The notes beneath the pieces were generated by a model. It was given only the letters and a program-made list of their open reading frames with translations. It was not told the DNA's origin and made no database searches. From JACCXG01 sp963785755 (lineage in GTDB: Bacteria; Acidobacteriota; Vicinamibacteria; Vicinamibacterales; 2-12-FULL-66-21): DNA of 64,000 nt. Positions 33,066 through 42,088 of the stretch are shown here, one piece after another (position 1 is the stretch's first letter; every line of letters starts with the position of its first letter). Where the stretch lies: contig CAWAXG010000002.1 in assembly GCA_963785755.1 (NCBI GenBank), positions 868,001 to 932,000 on the forward strand, given 5' to 3'. A program made the position numbers and the translations under genes.

Positions 33066-34313
33066 ATGACCGAGCACAATCTGCGGATCCAGGAACGATA
33101 CGACGCACTGAAATCACAGCGCCTGGCGCTGAACCTGACGCGAGGCAAGCCATCGTCGGCCCAGCTCGATCTGAGCGCCGCGATGCTGTCGCTGCCGGCC
33201 GCGGCCAACCACACCGCCGAAGACAAAAGCGACTGCCGGAACTACGGCGGCCTTCAGGGTCTTCTCGAAGCCCGCCGCTTGTTCTCGGGAATGATGGGGG
33301 CATCACCGCAGCAGATTGTCGTGTCGAACAACTCGAGCCTGGCGCTGATGCACGACGCGGTCGTGTACTCGCTGCTGAAGGGAACCTGCGACAGCCCGGC
33401 GCCGTGGTCCAGGCAGGGGGACGTGGCCTTTCTCTGCCCGGTTCCCGGCTATGACCGGCATTTCCGCATCTGCCAGGACTATGGCATTCGAATGATCACG
33501 GTGCCGCTCGGGCAGGACGGTCCGGACATGGAGGTGGTGGAACGGCTGGTTCGCGAGGATGCCTCGATCAAGGGCATGTGGTGCATGCCGAAGTACAGCA
33601 ATCCCACCGGAACGGTGTACGCCTCCGGCGTCATCGAACGCCTGGCCGCGATGCCGACGGCGGCGGCGGATTTCCGGCTCTATTGGGACAATGCGTACGC
33701 GGTTCATCACCTGACCGATGAGCGCATCGAGATCGCGAACATCCTCGAGCTCTGCGCCCGCAACGGCCATCGCAATCGAGCGTTCGTTTTCGCGTCCACC
33801 TCCAAGATCACGTTCGCGGGCTCTGGACTGGCGCTCTTCGCCGCCTCCGACGACAACGTCAAGTGGCTGCTCGCCAGGCTCACGCCTCGGACCATCGGCC
33901 CGGACAAGATCAATCAGCTGCGCCACGTCCGTTTCCTTCGCGACGAGGCGGGAATCCACAACCTGATGGACAGGCACCGGGCGATCATCGCGCCGAAGTT
34001 CGAGAAGGTGCTGGAGATCTTCGACGCCGAGCTGAGTAACGTGCCGGGCGTGAGCTGGACCAGGCCGAAGGGGGGCTACTTCATCAGCCTCGATGTTCCC
34101 AGGGGCTGCGCCGTTCGCGTCGTGGCGCTCGCGAAGGACGCCGGCATCGAGCTGACGCCGGCCGGCGCGACGCACCCGAACGGACAGGATCCCGACGACA
34201 CCACGATCCGAATCGCCCCGACCTTTCCCGAGCTGCCCGAAGTGGCGCGGGCGGCCGAGGGCGTCGCGTTGTGCGTCCAGGTAGCCGCGGCGGCCCACGC
34301 GAACGCCGGGTAG
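33066..34313 (+). CDS. aspartate aminotransferase, class I/II fold (MocR-like AspAT subgroup)
   Basis: The 415-residue enzyme matches the aspartate-aminotransferase family of PF12897 type rather than classical AspC: LALNLTRGKPSSAQLDLS at the N-terminus, CRNYGGLQGLLEAR, and WCMPKYSNPTGTVY (cofactor and Asn-Pro-Thr-Gly motif near residue 180). The PLP Lys is in FVFASTSKITFAGSGLALFA near residue 245, and there is a C-terminal WTRPKGGYFISLDVPRG. It transfers the amino group between aspartate and 2-oxoglutarate. It is complete, stands alone between a hydrolase and VWFA genes, and is followed by a word-array hairpin. Confidence 0.9.
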   Translation: MTEHNLRIQERYDALKSQRLALNLTRGKPSSAQLDLSAAMLSLPAAANHTAEDKSDCRNYGGLQGLLEARRLFSGMMGASPQQIVVSNNSSLALMHDAVVYSLLKGTCDSPAPWSRQGDVAFLCPVPGYDRHFRICQDYGIRMITVPLGQDGPDMEVVERLVREDASIKGMWCMPKYSNPTGTVYASGVIERLAAMPTAAADFRLYWDNAYAVHHLTDERIEIANILELCARNGHRNRAFVFASTSKITFAGSGLALFAASDDNVKWLLARLTPRTIGPDKINQLRHVRFLRDEAGIHNLMDRHRAIIAPKFEKVLEIFDAELSNVPGVSWTRPKGGYFISLDVPRGCAVRVVALAKDAGIELTPAGATHPNGQDPDDTTIRIAPTFPELPEVARAAEGVALCVQVAAAAHANAG

Positions 34314-34330
34314 GATGATGAAAAAGCAGC

Positions 34331-34430
34331 GCGTCAACTCCCAATCTCCAACTCCCAACTACCAAGGTGCCGTGCTTGCGCCGCTTTTCACACGTTTGGG
34401 AGTTGGAAATTGGGAGTTGGAAGTTGACTT
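34331..34430. repeat. word-array hairpin (CAACTCCCAA words) between convergent genes
   Basis: gtcaactcccaatctccaac and following words (34333-34365) pair with ttgggagttggaaattggga and following words (34396-34428) around a ~30-nt loop. The same CAACTCC word occurs as single arms at 11081-11114 and 42089-42120. It sits between the aminotransferase and the convergent VWFA gene and is a likely terminator. Confidence 0.88.
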
Positions 34431-34438
34431 CGGCCTGT

Positions 34439-35380
34439 TTAGCGCCAGACGTAGCCGCGGCGCGCCCGCACGACGGCCCCGGGGCGCTTGACGCGCACTT
34501 CGAGGGTGTGAGCGCCCGCGCGGTCGACGCCCGTCGGCGTGAAGTACAGCACGTAGCTCGAACGGAACTCCTGGAGCGTGCGCCGGAATCTCGACGACAG
34601 GTTCTCACCGGCCTTGACTGCCGTCACCATCCCACCGGTTTCGCTGGTAATGCGCTCCGAGAATGCGCTGACGGTTGCCGACCCGAGGGTTGACGACGTC
34701 CGAAGCACCGATGCCGGGCGCTCGGAATTCGGCGAGGCAAGAATGATGGCCACGGTCGACGTGCTCCGCCTGGCCACTTCGAGCAGCGTGTCGGCGTCCG
34801 TGATGCTGCTGCTGTCCTGTCCGTCACTGAAGAGCACGATCAGGCGTCGCCGGCCAGGAGCCTCGGCGGCGGCGAGGGCGACGGCCAGGCCGTCGAAGAC
34901 GGCACTGCTGCCCGCGCCCCTCAATGATGCCAGCGCCTCGTCGATGTTGGCCGCCGGCTGAGTGAAGTCGACGAGACGATTGATGCGCATGTTGAAGGTG
35001 AGCAGGCGCAGGCGGTCGCCCGCGGCGAGATCCGCGCGGACCAGCCGCAAGGCGCGACGGAGCTCGTCGAGAACCTCCCCGGTCACGCTCGCGCTCACGT
35101 CGAGCAGCAGCGTGACGTCGATCGGCAGCTTCTCGTAGGCCACGTTGGCGATCGTCTGCGGCACGCCGTTGTCCAGGACTTCGAAGTCCGCCGCGCTGAG
35201 ACCGGTGACGGGTTTTCTGTCACGTTGGACCGACGCGTCGACGGTCACGGCGTCGGCGCCTGCCCGGAAGACCGGCGAGGGCTGCTGCGCTGAATCCTGC
35301 CCGGCGCGGCTGTCGGCAACCGGCGCGATCAGCAGCGCCGCCGAGAGGAGCAACGCGCCACGGCGGCACAGGCGGCTCAT
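34439..35380 (-). CDS. VWFA-related (acidobacterial type) secreted protein
   Basis: The 313-residue protein starts at ATG 35380, overlapping the stop of the upstream VWFA-TPR gene as ATGA. A signal peptide (ALLLSAALLIAPVADSRA) is followed by the strand-rich lead-in typical of this family (VTVDASVQRDRKPVTGLSAADFEVLDNG). The von Willebrand A fold then carries a MIDAS motif in TLLLDVSASVTGE and a second acidic loop in LIVLFSDGQDSSS. The family is abundant in Acidobacteriota and its role is not established; adhesion or protein-complex assembly outside the cytoplasm is likely. A tail of beta strands (YVLYFTPTGVDRAGAHTLEV) ends the protein. Confidence 0.86.
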   Translation of the reverse strand: MSRLCRRGALLLSAALLIAPVADSRAGQDSAQQPSPVFRAGADAVTVDASVQRDRKPVTGLSAADFEVLDNGVPQTIANVAYEKLPIDVTLLLDVSASVTGEVLDELRRALRLVRADLAAGDRLRLLTFNMRINRLVDFTQPAANIDEALASLRGAGSSAVFDGLAVALAAAEAPGRRRLIVLFSDGQDSSSITDADTLLEVARRSTSTVAIILASPNSERPASVLRTSSTLGSATVSAFSERITSETGGMVTAVKAGENLSSRFRRTLQEFRSSYVLYFTPTGVDRAGAHTLEVRVKRPGAVVRARRGYVWR

Positions 35381-37632
35381 CGTCCGAGCTCTCGTAGTCT
35401 GGCGATGGCGGCCGGATACACGCGGTAGTCGCCGAGCCAGTACATCCACCACGGATCGTACTGATCGGATGGAGCGGTCTGGACGGCTTCGGCAAGCGCG
35501 GCCGCTTCCTCACGATTGCCGCGATTCGCCTGCATGGTCATCAGCGCGACCTGCGCCGACTGCGCGCCTGGCCAGACGGCCAGCGCGGCGCGGAACGCCC
35601 CCGCCGCTTCATCGAGGCGGCCGCTCGCGCGAAGAACCTGACCGCGGACGAGAAGCGTGAAGTATCGGATCTCGAGATCCGGTGAGGGTGTGGTGACGCG
35701 ATCGAGCAGGGCCAGCGCCCGATCGAACTGGCCGAGCCCATAGTGGAATCTCGCCGCGCGTACACGGGCCTCCGTCTCGGTCTCCGGGAACTTCATCGCG
35801 TGTTCGTAGCGGCTCACAATCTCGGACTCGTGAGCCGCAGACGTCGCGCCGCGCAGCCACTGTTGTTCCGACACCACCGCGTAGGCGAGGTTGAGCCGCG
35901 GGTTCGCGGGACATCGCTGCAACGCGCGAGGTATGAACAGCAGCGCGTTGTCCGGGTTGAAGAGGCCTTCGAGCGCCGAGGCTTCGGTCACGAGCCACGC
36001 GCATTCGAAGTCGTCCGCTCCGGCAGGCTCACGGACGCGGACGTGGTATTCAGCCAGCAGCCGGCCGCCTTCTTCGCGCGTGTCGCGAAGGTCGCTGCGG
36101 AGCCCGGCGAGACCCAGTTCGAGCGCAAAGATCGCCGTGCGGCGGCGATCGTCCGGCCACGGGCTGTCGGATTGCCGGAACCCGCGGATCGCGCGCCCGA
36201 GGTCCCGCGACTCGGCCAGTGATTTCTGGAACGCGTCGCTGGTGCCGCGCTCGAAGGTGTCGGCCAGCGCCGAGACATCCTCGGGCACCACGCGCGGAGC
36301 TGCGGGAGCGACCGGCGGCGGCGCCGGTGCAGCAGGCGTCGGCGTCGCTGGCGCGGCGGCCGCCGGGGCGGCGGTGACGCCACGCTTCGGGATCATCACC
36401 CATCGCCGGCCACGAATCGTGACGTTCTGCTGCCTGATCTTGACCGCGACTTCGTGCGTACGGCCGTCCCTGTCCTCCTCCGCCGGTTCGACCCCGAGCA
36501 GATAGTAGGACGACAACTCCCTTTGAATCCGCTCGAGCGCGGCCGTGGCGTTGCCGACGAGCACGGTGAAGAGCGCGCCGCCCGCCGCGCCCGTGAACTG
36601 CTCGAGCCATCGCGCAAGCACCTGGGTATCGCGGCCGCGGTTGCCGGTGCCTCGTGCGGCCGTTCTCGTCTCCGCGGCGAACTGATCGTGCAGGGTCGAG
36701 TCGATGAACAACGTATAGATGGCGGTGTTGGCGACGGCGGCCGCCTTCCCCACCTGCAAGCCCTGGGACCCGAGATCCGGGCGTCCACCGGGAGTGTCGC
36801 TCGCGATCATGCCGCCGCTCACCAGCACCAGCGTCTTGCGGCCCGGGTAGCTCTGCATCTGCGTCGTAATGAGCGTGCGCAGCATCCCGAGGCTCGCCGT
36901 CGACTGGCCCTCGTAGTAGAGGGCGGTATTGGTCACCTCGTTGAGGAGGCGTACCCGGCAGTTGGGGCCTTGTTCTTCAATCCCGCATTCCCGGGTGACC
37001 ACAGCTTCGAGCGTCGGACCGGTGCCCGAGGCGATGTCGCGCGAGATGTCGATGATTTCGGTCGGGCGGAGGCGAAACTGGCTGGGCGAGGGGCCGTCAC
37101 GCTGGCCCACGACCGTGCCGAGCGCGCGAAGAACCGCCGCATGATCAGTGGTGGGCGTAATCTGCGCGCCATTGGGATAGGCCGACAGGCCGACATAGTC
37201 GTCCGGCGACAATCCCCGCACGAACTGCGCAACGCTCTGAATGACTTCGCGCGAGGCTGTGAAATCGAAGCTGATGCAGTCGACCGCGAGCATGATCACC
37301 CGGCCGCCGACAATAGACGAGGCGCTGCCGGGGCTCGCCGCTGTCCCCTCGCCGCTGTCGCGCCCGATCTGTTCCGCGGAGATCACGCGCCGGCGGCGGC
37401 CGTTGATCGTCACGGTGAACCTGTCGGGACCGAGGTTGGGCACCGGGTGGCCGGCGCGATCGAGAACCTGGACGTCGACCGCCACGACCTCGACGGCGAC
37501 CCGGATGGGTCCCGGCTTGGGCTCCTGCGCCTGCGCCTGCTGCCCGGCCGCGAGGGCGAGCGTCGCCGGGCCTCCCAGAAGGGCGGCGACCAGCAGCGCG
37601 GCAACCCGGCTCATTTCTCGCATGGCTCGCAT
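35377..37632 (-). CDS. VWFA-related secreted protein with C-terminal TPR-like repeats
   Basis: The 751-residue product begins with a signal peptide (VAALLVAALLGGPATLALAAG); start codons at 37632, 37623 or 37614 are possible. The family lead-in VVAVDVQVLDRAGHPVPNLG precedes a VWA fold with an atypical MIDAS (VIMLAVDCISFDFTASRE) and KTLVLVSGGMIASD. A Pro/Ala-rich linker (residues ~425-460) leads to helical repeats resembling TPRs (ARFHYGLGQFDRALALLDRV, GRLDEAAGAFRAALAVWPGA). It is translationally coupled to the smaller VWFA gene, so the two probably act together at the envelope. The fold is well supported; the function is unknown. Confidence 0.85.
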   Translation of the reverse strand: MRAMREMSRVAALLVAALLGGPATLALAAGQQAQAQEPKPGPIRVAVEVVAVDVQVLDRAGHPVPNLGPDRFTVTINGRRRRVISAEQIGRDSGEGTAASPGSASSIVGGRVIMLAVDCISFDFTASREVIQSVAQFVRGLSPDDYVGLSAYPNGAQITPTTDHAAVLRALGTVVGQRDGPSPSQFRLRPTEIIDISRDIASGTGPTLEAVVTRECGIEEQGPNCRVRLLNEVTNTALYYEGQSTASLGMLRTLITTQMQSYPGRKTLVLVSGGMIASDTPGGRPDLGSQGLQVGKAAAVANTAIYTLFIDSTLHDQFAAETRTAARGTGNRGRDTQVLARWLEQFTGAAGGALFTVLVGNATAALERIQRELSSYYLLGVEPAEEDRDGRTHEVAVKIRQQNVTIRGRRWVMIPKRGVTAAPAAAAPATPTPAAPAPPPVAPAAPRVVPEDVSALADTFERGTSDAFQKSLAESRDLGRAIRGFRQSDSPWPDDRRRTAIFALELGLAGLRSDLRDTREEGGRLLAEYHVRVREPAGADDFECAWLVTEASALEGLFNPDNALLFIPRALQRCPANPRLNLAYAVVSEQQWLRGATSAAHESEIVSRYEHAMKFPETETEARVRAARFHYGLGQFDRALALLDRVTTPSPDLEIRYFTLLVRGQVLRASGRLDEAAGAFRAALAVWPGAQSAQVALMTMQANRGNREEAAALAEAVQTAPSDQYDPWWMYWLGDYRVYPAAIARLRELGR

Positions 37633-37713
37633 GGAAGCAGGATAGAGATGGTAACACCCAGCGGCTCGTCGCCGCGTGAAGCGGACGGGGCGAGCCGTGG
37701 ATCGAGGCCCGAT

Positions 37714-38490
37714 TTACTCCAGCAGGAATCTCCTGACCGCCGCCGCGTACAGCTCCGGGGCCGTCGTCATGCCCTCGTGTGCCTGGCCGGCCAGTTCCCC
37801 GATGCGTGCGTCGGGCAGGACCGCAGCCAGCGCGTCGGTCACGAACAGGTGACGCGGGCTCTCGGTCCCGATCTGGAGAAGAACAGGACACGACAGACTG
37901 CGATACCGCTCGGCGTTGAAGTCGTAGCGGCTCAACGCGCGCAGGTCCCCCATCGAAGCTTTCGCGTCGGACACGTTGGGAGTCCAGAGGTCCGTCGCGC
38001 GCAGGGCGTCGAGCTCCTCAACCGGAACGAACAACGTGTCGCGAAAGAACGTGAACGCCAACTCGTCCCAGTCGCCGGCCGCCGCCAGCTGCTCCAGCCG
38101 CGTCAGGGCAGCCGCGGTCATGATGCTCGGCCGCGCCGGCTCGTACACCACCAGCCGGCGAACGCGATCCGGCACGAGGGCGGCGGCTGCCAATGCGCAC
38201 AGCGCGCCGTAGGAATGGCCAAGCAGGAACACGGGCTGGCGCAGCGACTCAATCACGTCGGCGACATCCTGCGCTTCGTCCTCGATGCGGTGTCCGGCGG
38301 TCGCGTCCGTCTCCCCCCGGCCGCGGCGCGCAATCGCGCAGACGTCAAAGGACTCGCGGAACATCGGCTTCACGAACGTCCAGTTCGTTTCGTGATCGCT
38401 GAATCCGCCGTGCACGAGCACGAGCGGATGCCCGGCGCCGGACCGGTCGTACGACACTCGCACGCCACGTCGGGTCGTGATGCCTTCCAT
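37714..38490 (-). CDS. alpha/beta hydrolase
   Basis: This 258-residue cytoplasmic hydrolase has no signal peptide. It shows LVLVHGGFSDHETNWTFV (oxyanion region), the nucleophile elbow FLLGHSYGALCALAAA with Ser near residue 92, a lid region, PVLLQIGTESPRHLF, and a catalytic His in LAGQAHEGMTTAPEL. The general outline suits esterases and C-C hydrolases; no substrate can be assigned. It lies upstream of the VWFA operon on the same strand but 81 bp away, and downstream of a DGPF gene. Confidence 0.87.
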   Translation of the reverse strand: MEGITTRRGVRVSYDRSGAGHPLVLVHGGFSDHETNWTFVKPMFRESFDVCAIARRGRGETDATAGHRIEDEAQDVADVIESLRQPVFLLGHSYGALCALAAAALVPDRVRRLVVYEPARPSIMTAAALTRLEQLAAAGDWDELAFTFFRDTLFVPVEELDALRATDLWTPNVSDAKASMGDLRALSRYDFNAERYRSLSCPVLLQIGTESPRHLFVTDALAAVLPDARIGELAGQAHEGMTTAPELYAAAVRRFLLE

Positions 38491-38522
38491 CGGTCAAGAA
38501 TAGCTCCTTTCAACAGCTGATT

Positions 38523-38879
38523 TTAGGGAGCGTCGTACATCTCCCGCACTTCGCACTCCCCTTCGTACGACGGTCCGAGGATGTCGGCGTGGACCTGCAT
38601 GAACCGCCGGGCGTGCTCGACGGCCTCGGTCCGCTCCGACGCCTTCAGGATCGCGAATCCGCCGATCAACTCCTTGGTCTCGGCGAACGGACCGTCCGTC
38701 ACCCCGAGCTTCGCGCCTGAGACGCGAACGCGGGCGCCTCGCTCACTCGGAGCGAGGCCGCCGGTCTGAAGCAGGATCCCCGCGGCGGTCATTTCGCCGG
38801 AGAGCTTGCCAATCGCGTCGAGCAGCTGGAGATTCGGCGGCGCACCCTCAGCGGTCTTGATCATCATCATGTATCGCAT
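38523..38879 (-). CDS. YCII/DGPF-domain protein
   Basis: This 118-residue third copy of the DGPF family starts at ATG 38879 (MRYMMMIKTAEGAPPN) with GGAG ten bases upstream; an upstream in-frame extension is not supported. It has the helix LLDAIGKLSGEMTAAGILLQ and LGVTDGPFAETKELIGGFAIL with the DGPF motif near residue 64. It is most similar to the 21.05-kb copy. No TGTCGA-N16/17-CGWC site was found upstream, so unlike the sigma-linked copies it may be controlled by another regulator, possibly the divergent winged-helix protein. Confidence 0.87.
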   Translation of the reverse strand: MRYMMMIKTAEGAPPNLQLLDAIGKLSGEMTAAGILLQTGGLAPSERGARVRVSGAKLGVTDGPFAETKELIGGFAILKASERTEAVEHARRFMQVHADILGPSYEGECEVREMYDAP

Positions 38880-39078
38880 CGTTCGCTCCTCATGAACCAG
38901 GTCCGGCCGGTCGCTCACTGCGCCGGCGGTCTCGTTCGCAACGTCTGGCCAGTCTGGAGCGGCCGCCTCACGGCGACGATGGAGCGGCCGTGAAGTCCAT
39001 CTGAAGGTTTCCTGACCGCGCAAATGGTTGAAGGGCAGGCCCTTGATGGCAGGCACGGTAAGATCGAGGGACCTGGTT

Positions 39079-40881
39079 ATGGTCGAACGCTTGACCTCCC
39101 GTGGGGTTCGTTTTGCGGACTTCGTGCTGGACGTTCCGGCGTTCGAGCTGCGTCAGCAGGGGCGCCGGATCAGGATGGAACGCCGGCCGATGGAGCTGCT
39201 GATGCTGCTCGTGAACCGTCGCGGCGATCTCGTCACGCGCGACGAGATCGTCCACGGCCTCTGGGGCCCGGATGTGTTCATCGACGTCGACACGAGCGTC
39301 AACACGCTGATTCGAAAAGTCCGCCGCGCCCTGCGTGATTCAGCCGATCGTCCACGATTCATTCAGACGGTCCAGGGCAAGGGCTACCGGTTCATCGCCG
39401 ATGTCGAATCGACGGCGGGCGCCATGCTCGCCGTGCTGCCGTTCGAGAACCTGCAGCCAGGCGCGGACGACTACGTCGCCGACGGATTGACCGAAGAAAC
39501 GATCGTCGGACTTGGCCAGATCGATCCGGATCGCCTGAGCGTGATCGGGCGAACGTCGAGCATGGCTTACCGAAAGACGACGAAGACGCTCGATGAGATT
39601 GCGGGCGAGCTCGGCGTCGACTACCTGGTCGAGGGATCGGTCCGCACGGCCGGCGGCCGCTGCCGCATCACGTCGCGCCTGATTCGCGCGCGCGACCAGG
39701 TTCAGGTCTGGACGGAAACCTACGAGCACGACGCGAACGACCTGCTCGGACTGCAAGCCGAGCTCGGCGGCGCCATCGCCCGGCAGATCGAGCTTCGGCT
39801 GTCACCCGAGCGCACCACCACGCCGACACGTCGTCAGACCCAGAATCCCGAAGCGTACGATTTGTATCTCCGCGGCCGGCACTACTACAACCAGATGACC
39901 CCGGCAACGGCGACGCGCGCGCTCGACTGCTTTCGCCGGGCCACGACACTCGACCCCGCGTATGGCCTGGCGTGGGCCGGCATCGCCGACACGCACTCGT
40001 CGCGGCTCTTCAACAGCGACACGCGAACGTCCGAGGTGGCCGACCAGGCGCGGGCGGCCGCGGAGCAGGCACTCGAGCACGGCGCCAATCTCGCGGAGGC
40101 ACACACCGCGGTAGGGAGAGTGCAATTCCTGTTCGACTGGAATTGGCCGGAAGCGGAGATCAACCTGCGGCGCGCGATCGCGCTCGATCCGAGCTCCTCT
40201 CAGAGTCACTGGATGCTCGGTCACGCGATCTCTCAGCAGGGCCGGCATGCCGAGGCGCTCGCCGCGGCGCGGCGTGCCCGCGAGCTCGATCCGCGGAGCG
40301 CCCTGACCCATACCATGTCCTCGCAGATTGCGTTCTCAGCGCGGGATCTGGAAGCGGCGATCGGGCACGCGCAAGACGCGCTGCTCGCCGAGCCCGACTA
40401 CTGGGTCGCCTACTGGCAGCTCGGGCAAGCGTGCCAGCAGATTGGCCGGACCGAGCAGGCGCTGACAGCGCTCGCGGAAGCGACGCGGCTCTCGAACGGC
40501 AACTCGAAGCCGGTATCGCTGGCGGCCTACACGCTCGCGACGGGCGGACGCGCCGCGGAGGCGCGGGAGGCCGTGACTACGCTCGAGCAGCTTGCCGAAC
40601 GGAGATACGTGCCGCCATACGCGATAGCGCTGATCTACGCCGGCCTGCACGAAGACGGGCGGACGTTCGAATGGCTGGACAAGGCGCTCGCCGTCCGCGA
40701 CACCCACCTCATCTATGTGCTGGTTGATCCGAAGTGGGACCCGTACCGCGCCGACCCGCGGTTCCAGGCGCTTGTGCCGCGATGCTCGGGGTCAGGGCCC
40801 TTCGACAGGCTCAGGGCAGGCCCCTTCGACAGGCTCAGGGCAGGCCGTGAATCCGTGAGCGCCGCGCGATACGGAGGATAA
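39079..40881 (+). CDS. winged-helix DNA-binding / TolB-like / TPR regulator
   Basis: The 600-residue protein starts at ATG 39079, preceded by GAGGGA; ATG 39046 is an alternative. The N-terminus is an OmpR-type winged helix (LEL- strand FADFVLDVPAFELRQQGRRI, recognition helix DTSVNTLIRKVRRALRDS, wing FIQTVQGKGYRFIADV). A FlgO/TolB-like segment (MLAVLPFENLQPGADDYVAD, VDYLVEGSVRTAGG) and several TPRs (RALDCFRRATTLDPAYGLAW onward) follow. It has no transmembrane helix, unlike CadC. Such proteins are common in Acidobacteriota and probably couple an unknown signal to gene control. The last ~30 residues (GPFDRLRAG twice) are translated REP-like repeat. Confidence 0.88.
   Translation: MVERLTSRGVRFADFVLDVPAFELRQQGRRIRMERRPMELLMLLVNRRGDLVTRDEIVHGLWGPDVFIDVDTSVNTLIRKVRRALRDSADRPRFIQTVQGKGYRFIADVESTAGAMLAVLPFENLQPGADDYVADGLTEETIVGLGQIDPDRLSVIGRTSSMAYRKTTKTLDEIAGELGVDYLVEGSVRTAGGRCRITSRLIRARDQVQVWTETYEHDANDLLGLQAELGGAIARQIELRLSPERTTTPTRRQTQNPEAYDLYLRGRHYYNQMTPATATRALDCFRRATTLDPAYGLAWAGIADTHSSRLFNSDTRTSEVADQARAAAEQALEHGANLAEAHTAVGRVQFLFDWNWPEAEINLRRAIALDPSSSQSHWMLGHAISQQGRHAEALAAARRARELDPRSALTHTMSSQIAFSARDLEAAIGHAQDALLAEPDYWVAYWQLGQACQQIGRTEQALTALAEATRLSNGNSKPVSLAAYTLATGGRAAEAREAVTTLEQLAERRYVPPYAIALIYAGLHEDGRTFEWLDKALAVRDTHLIYVLVDPKWDPYRADPRFQALVPRCSGSGPFDRLRAGPFDRLRAGRESVSAARYGG
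40796..40846. repeat. two tandem REP-like elements (CCTTCGACAGGCTCAGGGC)
   Basis: Two 25-bp copies, cccttcgacaggctcagggc each followed by agg, lie head to tail inside the 3' end of the winged-helix/TPR gene and encode GPFDRLRAG twice. The following ggccgtgaatccgtga matches sequence flanking the copies at 43491 and 45436. Confidence 0.93.
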
Positions 40882-41089
40882 GCGCCAGCCGCCCAACAAC
40901 TTACGGCGTCACCCAACCTTCAGACCAACTTCACGGACTACTTATGGCGGTCCCGGTGTTTCCTCTTGCAGACTCAACTGCGCAGGTCCCGCGACGCTTC
41001 AACACGCCGATCGAAGGTCAGACCGCCTGGCCCCCTGTCGAATTATCAAAGCGTGTTCGTCTAAGAAGTGGGACTTCACGAGGACTCAA
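40882..41089. other. leader region of the STAS gene
   Basis: No gene is supported in this 208-bp gap. It holds the candidate ECF promoter at 41036-41061. Confidence 0.4.
41036..41061 (+). promoter_or_regulatory. possible ECF42 promoter (TGTCGA-N16-CGTC)
   Basis: TGTCGA at 41036-41041 and CGTC at 41058-41061 are 16 bases apart, with GTT before CGTC as in the sites at 20572 and 27211. The ATG follows 28 bases later. The spacer is one base shorter and CGTC replaces CGAC, so this is a weaker match. Confidence 0.4.
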
Positions 41090-41395
41090 ATGACTGCCCT
41101 TGCCGTGCCGTGCTCACCGATCTCGATACTCAGAGTCGAGGGAACACTCCGAACGCCGTTGGATTTCGAACTGCGTCACAGGCTGGACGCCCTCATCCGG
41201 CGAGGTGACCGGCTCGTCCTGCTGAACCTGTCGGGTCTTGTCGACATCGACGCGGCCGGCATCGGCGAACTCGCCCATGCCTTCAACACGATGCGGGCGG
41301 CTGGTGGCGTCCTGCGCCTCGTTTACCTGACAGGACGCGTGCGACACATGCTGGAGTTAGCGGGACTCTTGCCGGTACTGGTCGCCGCACGCTGA
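41090..41395 (+). CDS. STAS-domain protein lacking the phosphorylatable serine
   Basis: The 101-residue protein has the anti-sigma-factor-antagonist fold: SILRVEGTLRTPLDFELRHRLDALI, then LVLLNLSGLVDIDAAGIGEL and a final helix-strand (VRHMLELAGLLPVLVAA). In SpoIIAA-like proteins the serine after the conserved Asp is phosphorylated (DSSG); here the motif is DAAG, so both serines are alanine. It may therefore be a constitutively 'unphosphorylated' binder or a scaffold. No anti-sigma kinase gene is nearby. A possible ECF promoter lies 28-54 bp upstream. Confidence 0.85.
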   Translation: MTALAVPCSPISILRVEGTLRTPLDFELRHRLDALIRRGDRLVLLNLSGLVDIDAAGIGELAHAFNTMRAAGGVLRLVYLTGRVRHMLELAGLLPVLVAAR

Positions 41396-41473
41396 TCGCT
41401 CGCGTGCCGTGGTCAGATCTCGTTCACGCCCTGCGCAAGCTGAATGAACGGCACCGCGCAGGTAAGCCGGACT

Positions 41474-41911
41474 TCATCGCCCGGCTTTCCAGCCGTCGAA
41501 GTCCTTGACGCTCGCGCAGCTCGGGCCACCATCCCGGCCCGTCCCTGGCACTCGCGCCTCGAGCACACCGTTCGTTCCGGACAAACCCCTCCGGATCAGG
41601 TCTGACGTGATACCAGCGAGCGGAACCTTGAGCCGACGGCTCCATGGCGTGTCACGCTGACCGGCGACGGTACCGATGTCGACGTACACGAACCGCGCCC
41701 CGCGCGGTCCCTGCACGATCGGACCTGCGAAGTCGACCGACCCGGCACTCGCCGCCTTCACGACGACATTGAACTCGAATGCCAGATCCCCGCCCGCCGA
41801 CCGCTGTGTCTGTATCGTCTCGTAGATCGAGCCGCGCCCTTTCTGGATGCCGAAGTCCACGCCGGGCGGCGGTTTCTCGAGGACGATTCTCAACGTGATC
41901 TCCTGGTCCAT
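41474..41911 (-). CDS. DUF5990 family protein
   Basis: The 145-residue protein starts at ATG 41911 (MDQEITLRIVLEKPPPGVDF). The PPGVDFGIQKGRGS segment, the FEFNVVVKA strand and the FAGPIVQGPRGARFVYVDIG stretch resemble the uncharacterised DUF5990 family, which has no known reaction. No signal peptide is visible. It converges with the STAS gene and has no operon partner. The longer reading from a TTG upstream is not supported by a ribosome site. Confidence 0.72.
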   Translation of the reverse strand: MDQEITLRIVLEKPPPGVDFGIQKGRGSIYETIQTQRSAGGDLAFEFNVVVKAASAGSVDFAGPIVQGPRGARFVYVDIGTVAGQRDTPWSRRLKVPLAGITSDLIRRGLSGTNGVLEARVPGTGRDGGPSCASVKDFDGWKAGR

Positions 41912-42088
41912 GGCTTTCGACGAAACGAGTGCCGAACAGTGATGTCTGGCACAACGGACCGGCAACAGTGCAGCCCGCGCCGTCTCGAGCCATCATACGC
42001 GTCGTTTCAAGAGATCCGCGATGAGAACTTCGCAACTCAGTTCCAACTCAAAAGAGGTAGGTCCAATCGGCCGACGACTGAATGTGTT

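Noticed and set aside
36454..38520. 688-codon plus-strand frame
   Set aside because: It overlaps the VWFA-TPR and hydrolase genes, which have clear folds on the other strand.
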